A stretch of DNA of 64,000 bases from Cherax quadricarinatus (Eukaryota > Arthropoda > Malacostraca > Decapoda > Parastacidae). Below, piece after piece: positions 1 through 9,887 of the stretch (its first letter is position 1; the number at the start of each line of letters is the position of its first letter). The translations under genes were made by a program, and so were the position numbers. Under the pieces are notes generated by a model. That model was not told where the DNA came from. It did no database searches and saw nothing but the letters and a program-made list of their open reading frames with translations. The stretch covers positions 7,442,231 to 7,506,230 of the forward strand of contig NC_091378.1 in the NCBI RefSeq assembly GCF_038502225.1, in the 5' to 3' direction.

Positions 1-21
1 TCATAAGCTATACGTAGAACT

Positions 22-70
22 GCTGTATGACCCTTGTAGGTTTAGCGCTTCTGTTTTATTATAATAATAT
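22..70 (+). repeat. Short interspersed repeat with AGCGCT core and (ATA) tail
   Basis: A short block reading tgacccttgtaggtttagcg followed by an ATA-rich tail. Closely similar blocks occur near 765-822, 20625-20655, 25536-25590, 25690-25748, 29060-29125 and 57885-57915, in both orientations. Recurrence is seen directly; a SINE-like nature is inference, because no clear pol III boxes are visible. Confidence 0.5.
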
Positions 71-130
71 ACGTAAAACTCATCTGTGAAATTGTAAAAG
101 GATAATGTGAACGTTGCAAACAGTGAGAGA

Positions 131-326
131 TGTGTTTTGTGCTCACCTGTTTGTGGTTGCAGGGGTCGAGCCATAGCTCCTGGCCCCGCCTCTTCACTGA
201 TTGCTACTAGGTCCACTCCCTGCTCCATGAGCTTTATCATACCTCGTCTTAAAACTATGTAAGGTTCCTGCCTCCACTACATCACTTTCTAGGCTATTCC
301 ACTGCCTGACAACTCTGTGACCTGAG
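131..326 (-). mobile_element. 3' end fragment of (AC)-tailed CR1-like LINE (family 2)
   Basis: Read on the minus strand this matches the last coding part and 3' UTR of the LINE at 33.7-35.8 kb: a valine/serine-rich stretch ending KWNSL-like, then ggaggcaggaacc, a GAGGCGGGGCCAGGAGCT block, a cgacccctgcaaccacaa block and GGTGAG. It is 5'-truncated, as expected for target-primed reverse transcription. No open frame of useful length survives. Confidence 0.8.
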
Positions 327-479
327 GTTAATATTGACCGTAGCAATATTAGTAATGTAGCCTAACCCTACTACTGGTAAATGTTAGTCAGACTCCACGT
401 AAAAGTTATCAAACTTCTCACTAATTACGGTAAAGGTTGGTTAATTTATTGCATTTCAAGTATCCAGTGCACGAGGGTT

Positions 480-720
480 ACTAAGACTAAGGTTACATGT
501 AACCTGTAGTGTTTTGTAATGTTTTTGTAGTGTTTTTGAGTGTTTTGTAGTCTATTATAGTGTTTTTGTAGTCGTGTAATATTTTTTTGTAGAATTTTTA
601 TGGTGTTACTTTTGTAGTATTTTTTATCGTGTTATTTTTGGTAGTATTTTGTATTTTTTGAAGTTGTTGTACTTGTAGTGTTTTTTCTTGTGTTTTTGTA
701 CGTTTTATAGTGTTTTTATA
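480..720. repeat. Degenerate T-rich tandem (tgttttgtag-like)
   Basis: Many imperfect repeats of tgtttttgtag and variants about 10-20 bases apart. It is low-complexity DNA with no coding potential. Confidence 0.5.
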
Positions 721-764
721 CATACTCTTTAAAATATGGGTTAAATCAAGCTCTCAACGTCCAT

Positions 765-822
765 GCACTGATTATTATTATAATCATGGGGAGCGCTAAA
801 CCCCGTAGGATTACACAACGTC
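765..822 (-). repeat. Second copy of the AGCGCT short repeat
   Basis: attattattataatcatggg followed by agcgctaaaccccgtagg; this is the reverse orientation of the block at 22-70, with the ATT-rich tail now on the left. Confidence 0.5.
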
Positions 823-1718
823 CATGCACTGAGAAACACATCTGTCGGTGTTTGTAACATTGCAGGGTAAGCAAGGAGAGTGTTTCCTAAATAAATAGCG
901 TCAACACCTAATAAACATGGAACAAGGCTATGCAAATGAAACTAATGTTTGTCCATTTTTTAAGTGACCTGAAGATCCATTACTGGATATTATTCATCCA
1001 TATAAGTGAAAAGCATGACAAATAGTACCTTCATGCCCCAAACTAGGAAATTGCTAGTTGAATAGAGCTTATAAATCGTGGTTTTTTTTTTAGCGTTCTA
1101 TGTGAATATATTGATGTAATTACAAGAAATTAATCAAAACTGTTGAAGTGGTAGAGAGAAATAAAAGAAACATTGATGGAAAAATTTATTTATTCCTTTA
1201 TGCAGACTCAAACTCGCCGAAAGATTAAATTGAACCATAGAGAAAATAATAATAGTACATATTAGTAGTATATTTTATATTAATTATTTTATTGTTAATT
1301 ATTATTGCTAAATTTGTAAAGGATCATTACACCGCCTGTGGCATTGAAGGTAATCAGGTTTGAGAAAAGGAAACGGTAGCTAAAATTCCTTGGATCAAGA
1401 GCCCATGGACAGTATCAGTGCACTTCCCATTGAAAGAAGCTTAGGAGACAAATATCGTGTATTAACCTCGCTTAGTCTCGCACTGCGTGTGGTACGCGTA
1501 CAAAATTTAACGTTTTTTGGTTCTAGCCTATCCTAACCAAATCTGACTTAAAATATATTAAATAATATTAGTAAATTTTCAAGAAACCTTAAAAAAAAGA
1601 CATTAAGAAATGGAGAAATTTAGAAACAGTAAGAACTTAATTGTTTTAGTAAGAACAATAAATAGAAATAAGAGCCAAAAAAATTAACATGGTAATATGA
1701 GAAAAAATTGAATAAATA
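823..1718. other. AT-rich non-coding DNA, nothing recognised
   Basis: No ORF of note, no repeat with a partner in the window and no RNA gene signature seen. Confidence 0.6.
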
Positions 1719-1731
1719 AATATATATATAG

Positions 1732-1762
<31 letters not shown>

Positions 1763-1769
1763 TATATAC

Positions 1770-1846
<77 letters not shown>
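1719..1846. repeat. (TA)n microsatellite
   Basis: About 125 bp of TA dinucleotides with a few cata interruptions near 1756-1783. It abuts the left end of the MITE at 1851. Confidence 0.98.
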
Positions 1847-1850
<4 letters not shown>

Positions 1851-2229
1851 GTGCCGAATAAGTAAAATTGGTCATAGCAAGAACTCATAAAATTAAATCC
1901 TTTCTAAAATCTTCTCTCGTTCGTTTAAAAATATATTTTTACTTTTATGTTAATATATAAATTAATAATTTTGTACCAAAAGAACCTTTGAAAACATACT
2001 TAACCTTATTATAACAAGCGCAATTTAATTTAACCTAATTCATCTAAATATGTTTTAGATAGGTTTACAATAATTTAATAATAAAAGGTAATGAAATATT
2101 TTTTTTCGTTAAGTTCAAACTGATTTTTGTGAAATTATTGCTTACACAAATGCAACTCTCTTCTTGCCCTATTCGACAAGAAGAGCGGTGCTATTTAAGA
2201 CAAAATTGCAATATTTACCTAATCGGCAC
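1851..2229 (+). mobile_element. MITE copy 1, TIR GTGCCGAATA-type
   Basis: A non-coding element of about 380 bp that begins GTGCCGAATAAGTAAAA and ends in the inverted form, tttacctaatcggcac. The interior is AT-rich and matches the elements at 14518-14891 (inverted) and 41275-41634, including a conserved gcaagaagagcg-like hairpin close to the right end. Terminal inverted repeats, small size and lack of an ORF fit a miniature inverted-repeat transposable element; the superfamily is not determined. It sits between a (TA)n tract and a (CA)n(TA)n tract. Confidence 0.8.
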
Positions 2230-2247
2230 CCCCCCCCAACAATCGCC

Positions 2248-2249
<2 letters not shown>

Positions 2250-2336
<87 letters not shown>
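2250..2336. repeat. (CA)n-(TA)n compound microsatellite
   Basis: About 40 bp of CA repeats running directly into about 46 bp of TA repeats, immediately right of MITE copy 1. Confidence 0.97.
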
Positions 2337-2339
<3 letters not shown>

Positions 2340-3744
2340 GAATATTCGAATACCTCTAATATCTCTAGGCTTGATAAACAGTATTTTTTTTTTTATTTAG
2401 CCATAAGAAGTATGTAGTTACATATTCTGCAAATTATATCTCATGATATGTACTTTCTAATAATTATCTTTCTCTTGTATGTAATGCATATATTCTGATG
2501 GTTCTTGCTGTGTGTAGGCCGAGACTAACAGCACTATTTGTATACTTAGGTATTCATCATAACATATGTACACTTCAGTCCTCACATTAGGGATTAAAAT
2601 ATCCTTGAGTGATGGTGTATACATTAGATGCAGCCTTAATGTCCCTCATGTAGCTGATAGGCTTTCAACCTAATTAACCAACCATTTTTGGGGAAATACA
2701 ACGAAGAGTGACGTTTGCCACCAGATCTAAGTGAGATATGAGCGGAAATTAACCTTGAGACGAACAGAGCTACACTCTTTTAGGCTGTACATTGTACCAC
2801 TTAGTTCATTGAGATTTATCCAGTGGATTCATTGTACTTTGGAAATGCATCCAGTCTGTTCATTACGCCTTGCAAATGGATCCACTTTGTCCGTATTCTA
2901 TACACCGCGTATGGCAAAGCAACTTGTATTTTTTTTAATTAAGTGCAGCCGTCCACACGTGTGGGAAAATATATCAAGAAACCCAGTGAGCTGTTGTCAT
3001 CCAATTTACTCTCTTAGTAGCTCAAAGTAATGTAGTGTTTTTCAGTTAAAAAATTAATACATAACTCATTGACCTCTTATGTTATCTGTAGATAGCAAAT
3101 TTCTACGTGTTTACAGTTGATATGTACACCGAGAAATGTGTATCTCTGTGTATATCCGCCGAGAGTTTGTATCTATTTGGCATTAAATATTTTATTGTCT
3201 AGTGGTACAAAGGCTACGTGCAACTTTATTCATCCTCGTGTTTTCAATAGTTCTTAAACCCCATTAACCAACATTTTGTGTGTTAAATGTACCGTAGTTG
3301 CTAAGGTTGACAATGTTTAAAGCCTATTGGCTATAATAGGGGTCATGAAGGTCACATGTCACTTGTACACCACAAGGCAAGAATATTGATATCCCTAATA
3401 TAGGGATTAAGGTAAACTCTGAGCGTGTATACACCTAGGTATACATCGTGCTAAGAATACATGTACCGTTGCTCCCCATGCATACACATCAAAAGTGACA
3501 TACTAGAATATGTACAGTGTGTTGTATGTATTATTTTCCCTTTGAGTATATGCATGTATTGACCCCCTTTCATTAGAAGTGCTTTGATGCTAGTAAAAGG
3601 CTCTTGATCCAGTGAATTGAAACTGATTTCCTCTTTACGTTGATCAAACATGATTGATTACCTTCCATTACACATGCACTGTGTCACCCGTACGAGTTGC
3701 TTAAATCCTGTTTTTCCCTAATTATCGACAGGAGCATGACGTAG
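2337..3744. other. Non-coding DNA with a weak internal duplication
   Basis: A 99-codon ORF at 2731-3030 shows no recognisable domain. Blocks around 2590-2690 and 3255-3430 share a diverged string (tagggattaa, gtgtatacay, attaaccaac), suggesting an old dispersed repeat. Nothing else is recognised. Confidence 0.45.
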
Positions 3745-3853
3745 GTCATGACACGACCTTGAGACGACCTTGACACGGCCATGACATGGCTATGGCACGG
3801 ACATGACACGACCATGGCACGGACAACCATGGCACGACTTGGAGACGAGTCAA
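3745..3853. repeat. 11-bp degenerate minisatellite (acgaccttgac)
   Basis: About ten units of 11 bp, such as acgaccttgag, acgaccttgac, acggccatgac and acgaccatggc, with one short unit interrupting the phase. Confidence 0.8.
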
Positions 3854-3919
3854 CTGAAAAACTAGTCAATTTGAGTCTTCTCTGTCGCTTCACTCTCCTG
3901 TATTTTTATCTTTTCCCAT

Positions 3920-4110
3920 GTTTGTTCACCTTGTACCACGTGTGTTGTCCCTCGTGTGTTCATCACCTTGTCCCTTGTGTGTTCATAGCCTTCTCCCACG
4001 TTGTTCATGTTTTACGTGCGCTCATCACCTTGTCCCTCGTGCGTTCATCATATTGTTCCACATGTATTCATATTGTTCCACGTTTCTTCACTTAGTACCT
4101 CGTACATTAA
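3920..4110. repeat. Degenerate tandem (gttcatcaccttgtccctcg-like)
   Basis: Roughly 30-bp diverged units containing ttcatca(c/t)(c/a)ttgt and cccacgt/ccctcgtg. Overlapping ORFs here are by-products of the repeat. Confidence 0.6.
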
Positions 4111-4184
4111 TTGTGATTTAGAATTGCCGCTAAGCCAAATGAACACTTGTTTTCACTGACATGTACCAGTGTGTGTGCAAGTGC

Positions 4185-4330
4185 AATATTGACATTCATG
4201 TATTTCAACGTGTTGGTCTTCACATTCTACCTTCATGTATTTTAATATGTTGGTCTACACATTCTACCTTCATGTATTTTAATATGTTGGTCTACACATT
4301 CTACCTTCCTGTATTTCACCGTGTTGCTCT
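4185..4330. repeat. 37-bp tandem repeat, about 3.5 copies
   Basis: Units contain cttcatgtattttaatatgt followed by tggtctacacattctac; two adjacent copies are nearly identical. Confidence 0.85.
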
Positions 4331-4499
4331 TCACATATAATTCCACTAAGATACATCGTGCATGTTTATCACAGCGAGTTGATAAATATCGTTGTCCTCA
4401 ATGTTTGCTCTCGGGATTTACCCCTGATAATTTTTCTGTCATGAAAACAACTAAGCTCGTAGGAAATATTTACTAACAATTACTACACCACACTTGCAG

Positions 4500-4647
4500 G
4501 TGGTGCACTGGACGGGAAGCCAAACATTGGTGTTGGGGCGTCTTAACCAAGACTGGTGGTGTGGTGATGACGCTCTCCGTGTGATGTTCTCCCACACCAA
4601 CAAAAACACTGGTTACGGAAACAGTCTTCCCCTTCCAACAGGACAAG
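4500..4647 (+). CDS. Candidate internal exon 1 of an unrecognised host gene
   Basis: A 148-base block bounded on the left by cacttgcag (acceptor) and on the right by ggacaag then gtgaga (good donor). One frame is open through the whole block. It reads VVHWTGSQTLVLG, then a WWCGDD string, and ends SLPLPTGQ with one base left over. Composition is clearly richer in GC than its AT-rich flanks, and no repeat partner is seen in the window. I do not recognise a family. If joined to the block at 5021 the phase matches and the frame stays open (next residues GKCLYHSS). Splice-like borders plus phase agreement are seen; that this is an expressed exon is inference. It could also be a chance open block. 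Confidence 0.4.
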
Positions 4648-4699
4648 GTGAGAAAAATCCGTAAGATTTGTTGCATGTATATGTCTTAAAAAGACGATA

Positions 4700-4885
4700 A
4701 ATGACTCACGAAATCCTAATACACGATTGCAAACAAATCATGGTACAGGTGGGGTTAGAACCCATGATGAGCGAGTCGTTAAGCTCCACACCAGTGAGTA
4801 AACCAGCTAGCTCAGTGGCTTATGCACTGGTCTGTAGTTTTAGACTCGCTCGCAGTGGGTTCTATCCCATCCGTACCGCGGTTTG
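4700..4885. mobile_element. Inverted pair of tRNA-derived SINE heads
   Basis: The left half (about 4700-4795), read on the minus strand, has a B-box-like gggttctaacccc region and a gactcgctcat block. The right half (about 4803-4885) has an A-box-like tagctcagtggc and a B-box-like gggttctatccc. The two face away from each other, as in the pairs at 36776-36890 and 63640-63960. tRNA origin is inferred from box motifs and spacing; no cloverleaf is intact. Confidence 0.6.
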
Positions 4886-5020
4886 ACGATATTATCTTTA
4901 CAGCGTTTATGTTCTGTTCAATAAATACTTTATAAAAATAATTATTGCTGTTACACTAATGATTGTGTATGAATGAATGTGATAAGAAACTTAAATATAT
5001 GGCTGGTCTTAACATTGCAG

Positions 5021-5069
5021 GTAAGTGCCTTTACCACTCATCGAGGGATAGCGACACCTGCAAACAAAG
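5021..5069 (+). CDS. Candidate internal exon 2 of an unrecognised host gene
   Basis: A 49-base block preceded by cttaacattgcag and followed by gtaagt after caaacaaag, a consensus donor. In the phase left by 4500-4647 it reads GKCLYHSSRDSDTCKQ without a stop. One complication is that the block itself starts gtaagt, so cag/gtaagt at 5018-5026 could be a donor instead of an acceptor. No third exon in phase was found before 5.4 kb. Confidence 0.33.
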
Positions 5070-5399
5070 GTAAGTTGCTGTTGCACTTTGCAACTAGATA
5101 AGTGAGTTCTAGAAGTGTATTTACGTGCACAGGATCACTGATGGTGTAAAGTGCTGGTGTGAACCTTAGCTGCGTGACCTACCCGCTTGGTTGCTGTTGC
5201 TGAGTTGGTGTGGGTAGCTGCTGCTGGTGCTGCTGAGTTGGTCTGGCCTAGCTTCCGTTGATGTTGAGTTGGTGTGGTTCTGCATTCCTTGACATTTCTG
5301 GCAAAGAATTCGCGGATTCAGTTGAAGTCACGAGAGCAATAGAATGCCACTTTGCCCGGGTGTCCCATGCCACACCTGTCTCCTGAATTCCTTCATTCT

Positions 5400-6520
5400 A
5401 CTGTCCTTCGGGAACCCTGCTGTTGTAGGTTTTACTGCATGAAAAGGTGAAGCACTTACTGTTTCACTTATCACACATGAGTTTACATCCACAGTATCAT
5501 TGTCAGCCTACGACAGCTGGGTCTGTTGATATGATAGTTCTCAAACATTTTTCCAATCGTGTTTGGTTAAATGTAATATTGATACTGGAGAAGTCTGTTA
5601 TGGGATATAATTTTTCAAAAGTCAGTTATATCAGGCCACGAATCTTCCCATTATAAACCCATAGCGTTTACTAGTTCCATTTGTGAATTAGTGAAACTTA
5701 TGGTTAACAGGAGACCAGCGAGGCACTTGGACACAGCTGTATATCCCTCCATCTGTTTGGATACAAAAGGGGCTGTTCTACTATTGATCCTTTAATTTGG
5801 CTTGATAGGTACCTTCGCAGTGCCTTTGCCAAGGGTCGGTTTGTGGTGGCGGTTTTCTCCACTAGAAAAAAAGGTTATGATACTACATATCGTTATATCT
5901 TTCCTCGGGTTCATTCTCAAAGCCTTCGAGATCAACTACCCCCCCCCCCTTTTTTTAAAAACCTTCATTTCAAATCAATAATTTTGTGTCCATATCTCTT
6001 AAGACTTCGTTGATGCACAGGGATTTACATTGGGATGTGTTCTTAGCACAACCCCGTTTTTATTAGCTATTAATGGTCTTCGGTACTTGAAGAATTTGGC
6101 TCTCTTTACTTGTCGAAAATTTCGTCATTGTTTGTGTTGGCACAAATACTCTGAACGTGTCCACCTTCCTATTGAGTGCAATCGATAGTGGGTCTAGATG
6201 GGCAGCATTACGTGTATTAAAGTTCTCAGTATCGAAAATTAACTATTTTTGTATTATATTTATAAAAGCGTCTCTATTTTGTTATCATAGCACTTGTATG
6301 GTTTCCCTATCTCGGTCTGCCAGACTTATATATTTCATTAGTCTCCACTTTGACCGTTGGATGCAGTGGTAAATTACACGTGAGAACAATGAAAGTGATG
6401 TATCTTAGCAGACTGAATTTACTAAAAATTCACGCTTGGGGCCTGTAGGTGAGTTTTTCGCTTTCATTCTGCCTTGATTCTATCTAAATTTGATTATGAG
6501 AATCATATGTATTCATTTGT
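5400..6520 (+). pseudogene. Reverse transcriptase remnant of an RNase H-type LINE (I/Jockey-like)
   Basis: No single frame is intact, but conserved RT blocks can be read across frames in the right order. These are: a fingers region with VDMI and FNRVWLN near 5530; SSICELVKLMVNRR and HLD near 5680-5720; QG..GCVLSTTPFLLAINGL near 6020-6085; a degraded catalytic box near 6100; SRWAALRVLKFSVSKINY near 6190; HFDRWMQW and MKVMYLSRLNLLK near 6350-6430; and FHSALILSKFDYE near 6460-6500. This order is that of non-LTR retrotransposon ORF2. The element is interrupted at about 6515 by PLE sequence. Its thumb region (around 9851-10440) and RNase H (10640-10922 and 11691-11995) lie further right. Clade assignment is inferred from motif wording. 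Confidence 0.7.
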
Positions 6521-6530
6521 ATTCATATTT

Positions 6531-6572
6531 ATTAGAAAACGTTTCGGTCCTGGGACCTTGATCACTTTTAAC
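6531..6572 (-). ncRNA. Hammerhead ribozyme-like motif, class D (3-8 pair G-C)
   Basis: Minus strand: stem I strand GTTAAAA, core GTGATCA, one extra A, stem II GGTCC/GGACC with a CA loop, GAAA, C, cleavage triplet GTT, then TTCTAAT. Stem I pairs at six of seven positions, with one A-C mismatch that is a G-C pair in the copy at 11214-11255. In hammerhead numbering the residues at 3 and 8 are G and C instead of C and G. The architecture is that of a minimal type I hammerhead with the short self-complementary ACGT as stem III. Activity is not shown. Confidence 0.65.
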
Positions 6573-6672
6573 GTACAGAGGTAGAAAGACATATATAGGC
6601 GGAGAGCGAGGTGAATGACGCATGGTGACCTGAAGAATGCCATGTTGGGATGAGGACGGGTAGGCGATGAGA

Positions 6673-7372
6673 TCATGTGACTCCTGTGTTGTTGGGTTGG
6701 TGGTGCTTAAGTATCATGTATGCTAATGTTTTTGAAATTTTGTGGTTTCCAGTGTTACGTTCTATTGTGTCGGTGACGACGATTAGTGAGGCTTCTAGGC
6801 ACCGTCGGCGTCTGAGGTCTGGTTCGGCGAGAACGAGTTGTGCCTCATTCCAGTTCATAAAATGCCTCGTGGAGTCTCTGTGGAGGACACAGGCGTACCT
6901 TAAATCGTCTCTGTTACAGGCATTTCGATTCTCGTTCAGGCGGACCGCAAGATCTGCCTGTCTCGCCTACATATTTCTTGGGACAGAATCCACAGGGGAT
7001 GGTGTAGACGCCTGTTGTAGAAGTTAGAGGTGTGGGGCTGCGTTTCGTAGTGAGGTGTTTGATAGATGATGTGTTTATGGTGGAAACGTTGATGTTACTC
7101 ATAGCAAGTGCCCGGCGAGTATTTGTGGCAACATCACCACATGGGAGCACTATGAACTGCTTAGGGGGCTGTTCCATGGGCGATTTGTTGAGGATAGCTT
7201 GTGCGTTGAGTCTGCAATCTCGGATGAAGAAAGATGGGAACTGAAGACGTGTAAAGGCTTGTATTATGTAAATACATTCTTCTAGAAAACAAGGGCAGGA
7301 GATGCAAAGAGCTCTCAAGAAGAAGCCAATGAGGACTCCTCTTTTAGTGCGTGTGTCTTGGTGTGAATAAAA
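6673..7372 (-). pseudogene. PLE ORF fragment: RT C-terminus plus GIY-YIG endonuclease
   Basis: The conceptual protein runs RGVLIGFFLRALCIS, a leucine/proline-rich linker, then TGVYTIPCGFCPKKYVGETG. That last string is the GIY-YIG-type start of a Penelope endonuclease, including conserved Y, C and YVGETGR residues. A frameshift around 6950-6960 moves the rest into another frame, where HFMNWNEAQLVLAEPDLRRR continues the domain and ends at 6673. The apparent start inside the terminal repeat is a non-ATG artefact. GIY-YIG endonucleases in PLEs nick target DNA to prime reverse transcription. This copy is dead because of truncation and the frameshift. Confidence 0.85.
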
Positions 7373-7478
7373 GTGTGCAAGACAGGTATATAATACCGAC
7401 AAGATGAAAGTTAAGACACTTGTGCAACATCTGGTTATTTTTATTGTTGACGTTTCGCCAACCAGTGGCTTTATCAAT

Positions 7479-7682
7479 TCTACTCAAGATTGATGGACTG
7501 AACACATCGACTCAAGGTTGAGGGACTGATTACCTCATTCTCCTCCTGTTCTTCAAGTTTCTCCTATGTATGGACTGATGAAGTCACTGTGTGGCGAAAC
7601 GTTTACTCAATAAAGATACCCAAGAGTTGCACATGTGTCTAATTTATCAACATGTCGGTTCTCTGAACCATTCATCTACAAA
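7479..7682 (+). mobile_element. PLE terminal-repeat insertion (class A), 12-bp TSD
   Basis: A 204-bp unit with gagggactgattacctcatt, a hammerhead motif at about 7568-7611 (core CTGATGA, stem II GTCAC/GTGGC, GAAAC), caataaagatacccaagag, gttgcacatgtgtctaattt, and the end accattcatctacaa. It is flanked by GGCTTTATCAAT at 7467-7478 and 7683-7694. That sequence is part of the class B hammerhead of the host PLE, so the insertion cut that motif in two. It has no ORF and is probably a solo or non-autonomous PLE end. Confidence 0.85.
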
Positions 7683-7739
7683 GGCTTTATCAATACAGAT
7701 TCTTGGACATAATAAGAAAACAGAAGAACTATATATAAA

Positions 7740-9736
7740 AGATGATATATTCAGTTAAAGAGAGAAATAAAAAAGGGAATTAGAAAAGCAAGAAGAGATT
7801 GTGAGGTTAAAGTTGCAAGAGAATCGAAGACTAACCCAAAAGGATTCTTTCAGGTATACAGAAGTAAGATCAGGGACAAGATAGGCCCACTAAAAAGTTC
7901 CTCGGGTCAGCTCACTGACAGTGATAAGGAAATGTGTAGAATTTTTAACACATACTTCCTCTCAGTTTTTACACAGGAGGATACCAGCGATATTCCGGTA
8001 ATGATAAATTATGTAGAACAGGACGATAATAAACTGTGCACGATTAGGGTCACAAGTGACATGGTCCTTAGGCAAATAGATAAATTAAAACCTAACAAAT
8101 CCCCAGGCCCTGATGAACTGTATGCAAGGGTTCTAAAGGAATGTAAAGAGGAGCTTAGCACACCTTTGGCTAATCTTTTCAACATATCACTACAAACTGG
8201 CATGGTGCCAGATAAGTGGAAAATGGCAAATGTGATACCTATCTTCAAAACAGGTGACAGGTCCTTAGCTTCGAACTATAGACCAATAAGCCTAACCTCC
8301 ATAGTGGGAAAATTTATGGAATCAATAATTGCCGAGGCAGTTCGTAGCCACCTTGAAAAGCATAAATTAATCAACGAATCTCAGCATGGTTTTACAAAGG
8401 GGCGTTCCTGCCTTACGAATTTATTAACTTTTTTCACTAAGGTATTTGAGGAGGTAGATCATGGTAATGAATATGATATTGTGTATATGGACTTCAGTAA
8501 GGCTTTTGACAGGGTCCCACATCAGAGACTATTGAGGAAAATTAAGGCACATGGAATAGGAGGAGAAATTTTTTCCTGGATAGAGGCATGGTTGACAAAT
8601 AGGCAGCAGAGAGTTTGCATAAATGGGGAGAAATCAGAGTGGGGAAGAGTCACGAGCGGTGTTCCACAGGGGTCAGTGTTGGGCCCCCTGCTGTTCACAA
8701 TCTACATAAACGACATAGATGAGGGCATAAAGAGCGACATCGGCAAGTTTGCCGATGACACCAAAATAGGCCGTCGAATTCATTCTGACGAGGACATTCG
8801 AGCACTCCAGGAAGATTTGAATAGACTGATGCAGTGGTCGGAGAAGTGGCAGATGCAGTTTAATATAGACAAATGCAAAGTTCTAAATGTTGGACAGGAC
8901 AATAACCATGCCACATATAAACTAAATAATGTAGATCTTAATATTACGGATTGCGAAAAAGATTTAGGAGTTCTGGTTAGAAGTAATCTGAAACCAAGAC
9001 AACAAACAGTGCATAAGTGTTCGCAATAAAGCTAATAGAATCCTTGGCTTCATATCAAGAAGCATAAATAATAGGAGTCCTCAGGTTGTTCTTCAACTCT
9101 ATACATCCTTGGTTAGGCCTCATTTAGATTATGCTGCACAGTTTTGGTCACCGTATTACAGAATGGATATAAATTCTCTGGAAAATGTACAAAGGAGGAT
9201 GACAAAGTTGATCCCATGTATCAGAAACCTTCCCTATGAGGATAGACTAAGGGCCCTGAATCTGCACTCTCTAGAAAGACGTAGAATTAGGGGGGATATG
9301 ATTGAGGTGTATAAATGGAAGACAGGAATAAATAAAGGGGATGTAAATAGTGTGCTGAAAATATCTAGCCTAGACAGGACTCGCAGCAATGGTTTTAAGT
9401 TGGAAAAATTCAGATTCAGGAAGGATATAGGAAAGTACTGGTTTGGTAATAGAGTTGTGGATGAGTGGAACAAACTCCCGAGTACAATTATAGAGGCCAG
9501 AACGTTGTGTAGCTTTAAAAATAGGTTGGATAAATACATGAGTGGATGAGGGTGGGTGTGAGTTGGACCTGATAGCTTGTGCTACCAGGTCGGTTGCCGT
9601 GTTCCTCCCTTAAGTCAATGTGACCTGACCTGACTAGGTTGGGTGCATTGGCTTAAGCCGGTAGGAGACTTGGACCTGCCTCGCATAGGCCAGTAGGCCT
9701 GCTGCAGTGTTCCTTCGTTCTTATGTTCTTATGTTC
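7740..9736 (+). mobile_element. CR1-like LINE, family 1, 5'-truncated with 8-bp tail repeats
   Basis: Contains the ORF2 region (7746-9549), a 3' UTR of about 185 bp including ggccagtaggcctgctgcag, and a tail of ttcttatg repeats ending near 9736. Short tandem 8-bp tails are typical of the CR1 clade. Three further truncated 3' ends of the same family occur at 11570-11690, 15995-16075 and 43745-43852. It lies between PLE insertions and interrupts the older RNase H-type LINE. Confidence 0.9.
7746..9549 (+). pseudogene. CR1-like ORF2 reverse transcriptase, one frameshift
   Basis: An open frame runs from just after a stop at 7743 (no ATG; the first ATG is at 7932) to about 9020. A one-base frameshift follows, and the second frame runs to 9549. 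RT motifs in order: NKSPGPDE and WKMANVIPIFKTG (fingers), SNYRPISLTS, QHGFTKGRSC, YMDFSKAFDRVPH (motif A), SGVPQGSVLGPLLF (motif B), FADDTKI (motif C, catalytic DD), KCKVLN and DLGVLV. The C-terminal domain then has VRPHLDYAAQFWSP and ERRRIRGDMIEVYK. Upstream codons (KREIKKGIRKARRD) show the element is truncated inside ORF2, so the endonuclease is absent. The catalytic aspartates are kept; the frameshift makes it non-functional. Confidence 0.92.
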
Positions 9737-9853
9737 AAGCGATCAAGGTCCCAGCACCGAAACGCTTTCTAATAAATAGGTCATAGTGTTTGCTTACGTG
9801 TCTTTCTAAACCAACTCGTCGGTATTTATTACCAAGGTTTATACCATTCATCT
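9737..9853 (+). mobile_element. PLE terminal-repeat remnant, class D
   Basis: gcgatcaaggtcccagcacc, gaaacg, tttctaataaatagg and a distal ataccattcatctgctt end. It is the plus-strand equivalent of the class D end at 6515-6572. The core has a T-to-C change (GCGATCA), so the ribozyme is probably inactive. It abuts the CR1 tail directly. Confidence 0.65.
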
Positions 9854-9887
9854 GCTTAAACTGGTGTTCTCTCCAAGCTTGTTGCTG

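Larger units (their letters stand above)
6515..7478 (-). mobile_element. Truncated Penelope-like element with GIY-YIG ORF and hammerhead-bearing ends
   Basis: On the minus strand the order is: a class B terminal repeat with a hammerhead-like motif (7423-7478), a truncated ORF (7372-6673), then a second terminal repeat with a TATATA box near 6590 and a class D hammerhead motif at 6531-6572. Terminal repeats, a PLE-type RT tail and a GIY-YIG endonuclease are the defining features of PLEs. The body is strongly 5'-truncated: most of the RT is missing. The class B end was split by a later insertion at 7479-7682; its outer part resumes at 7683-7711. Confidence 0.8.

Noticed and set aside
6914..7477. 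PLE protein starting inside the terminal repeat at 7477
   Set aside because: The start would be a non-ATG codon within the ribozyme motif; recognisable protein homology begins only near 7372.
7932..9029. Intact, active reverse transcriptase gene
   Set aside because: The catalytic motifs are intact, but the frame shifts before the C-terminal domain and the endonuclease is missing.
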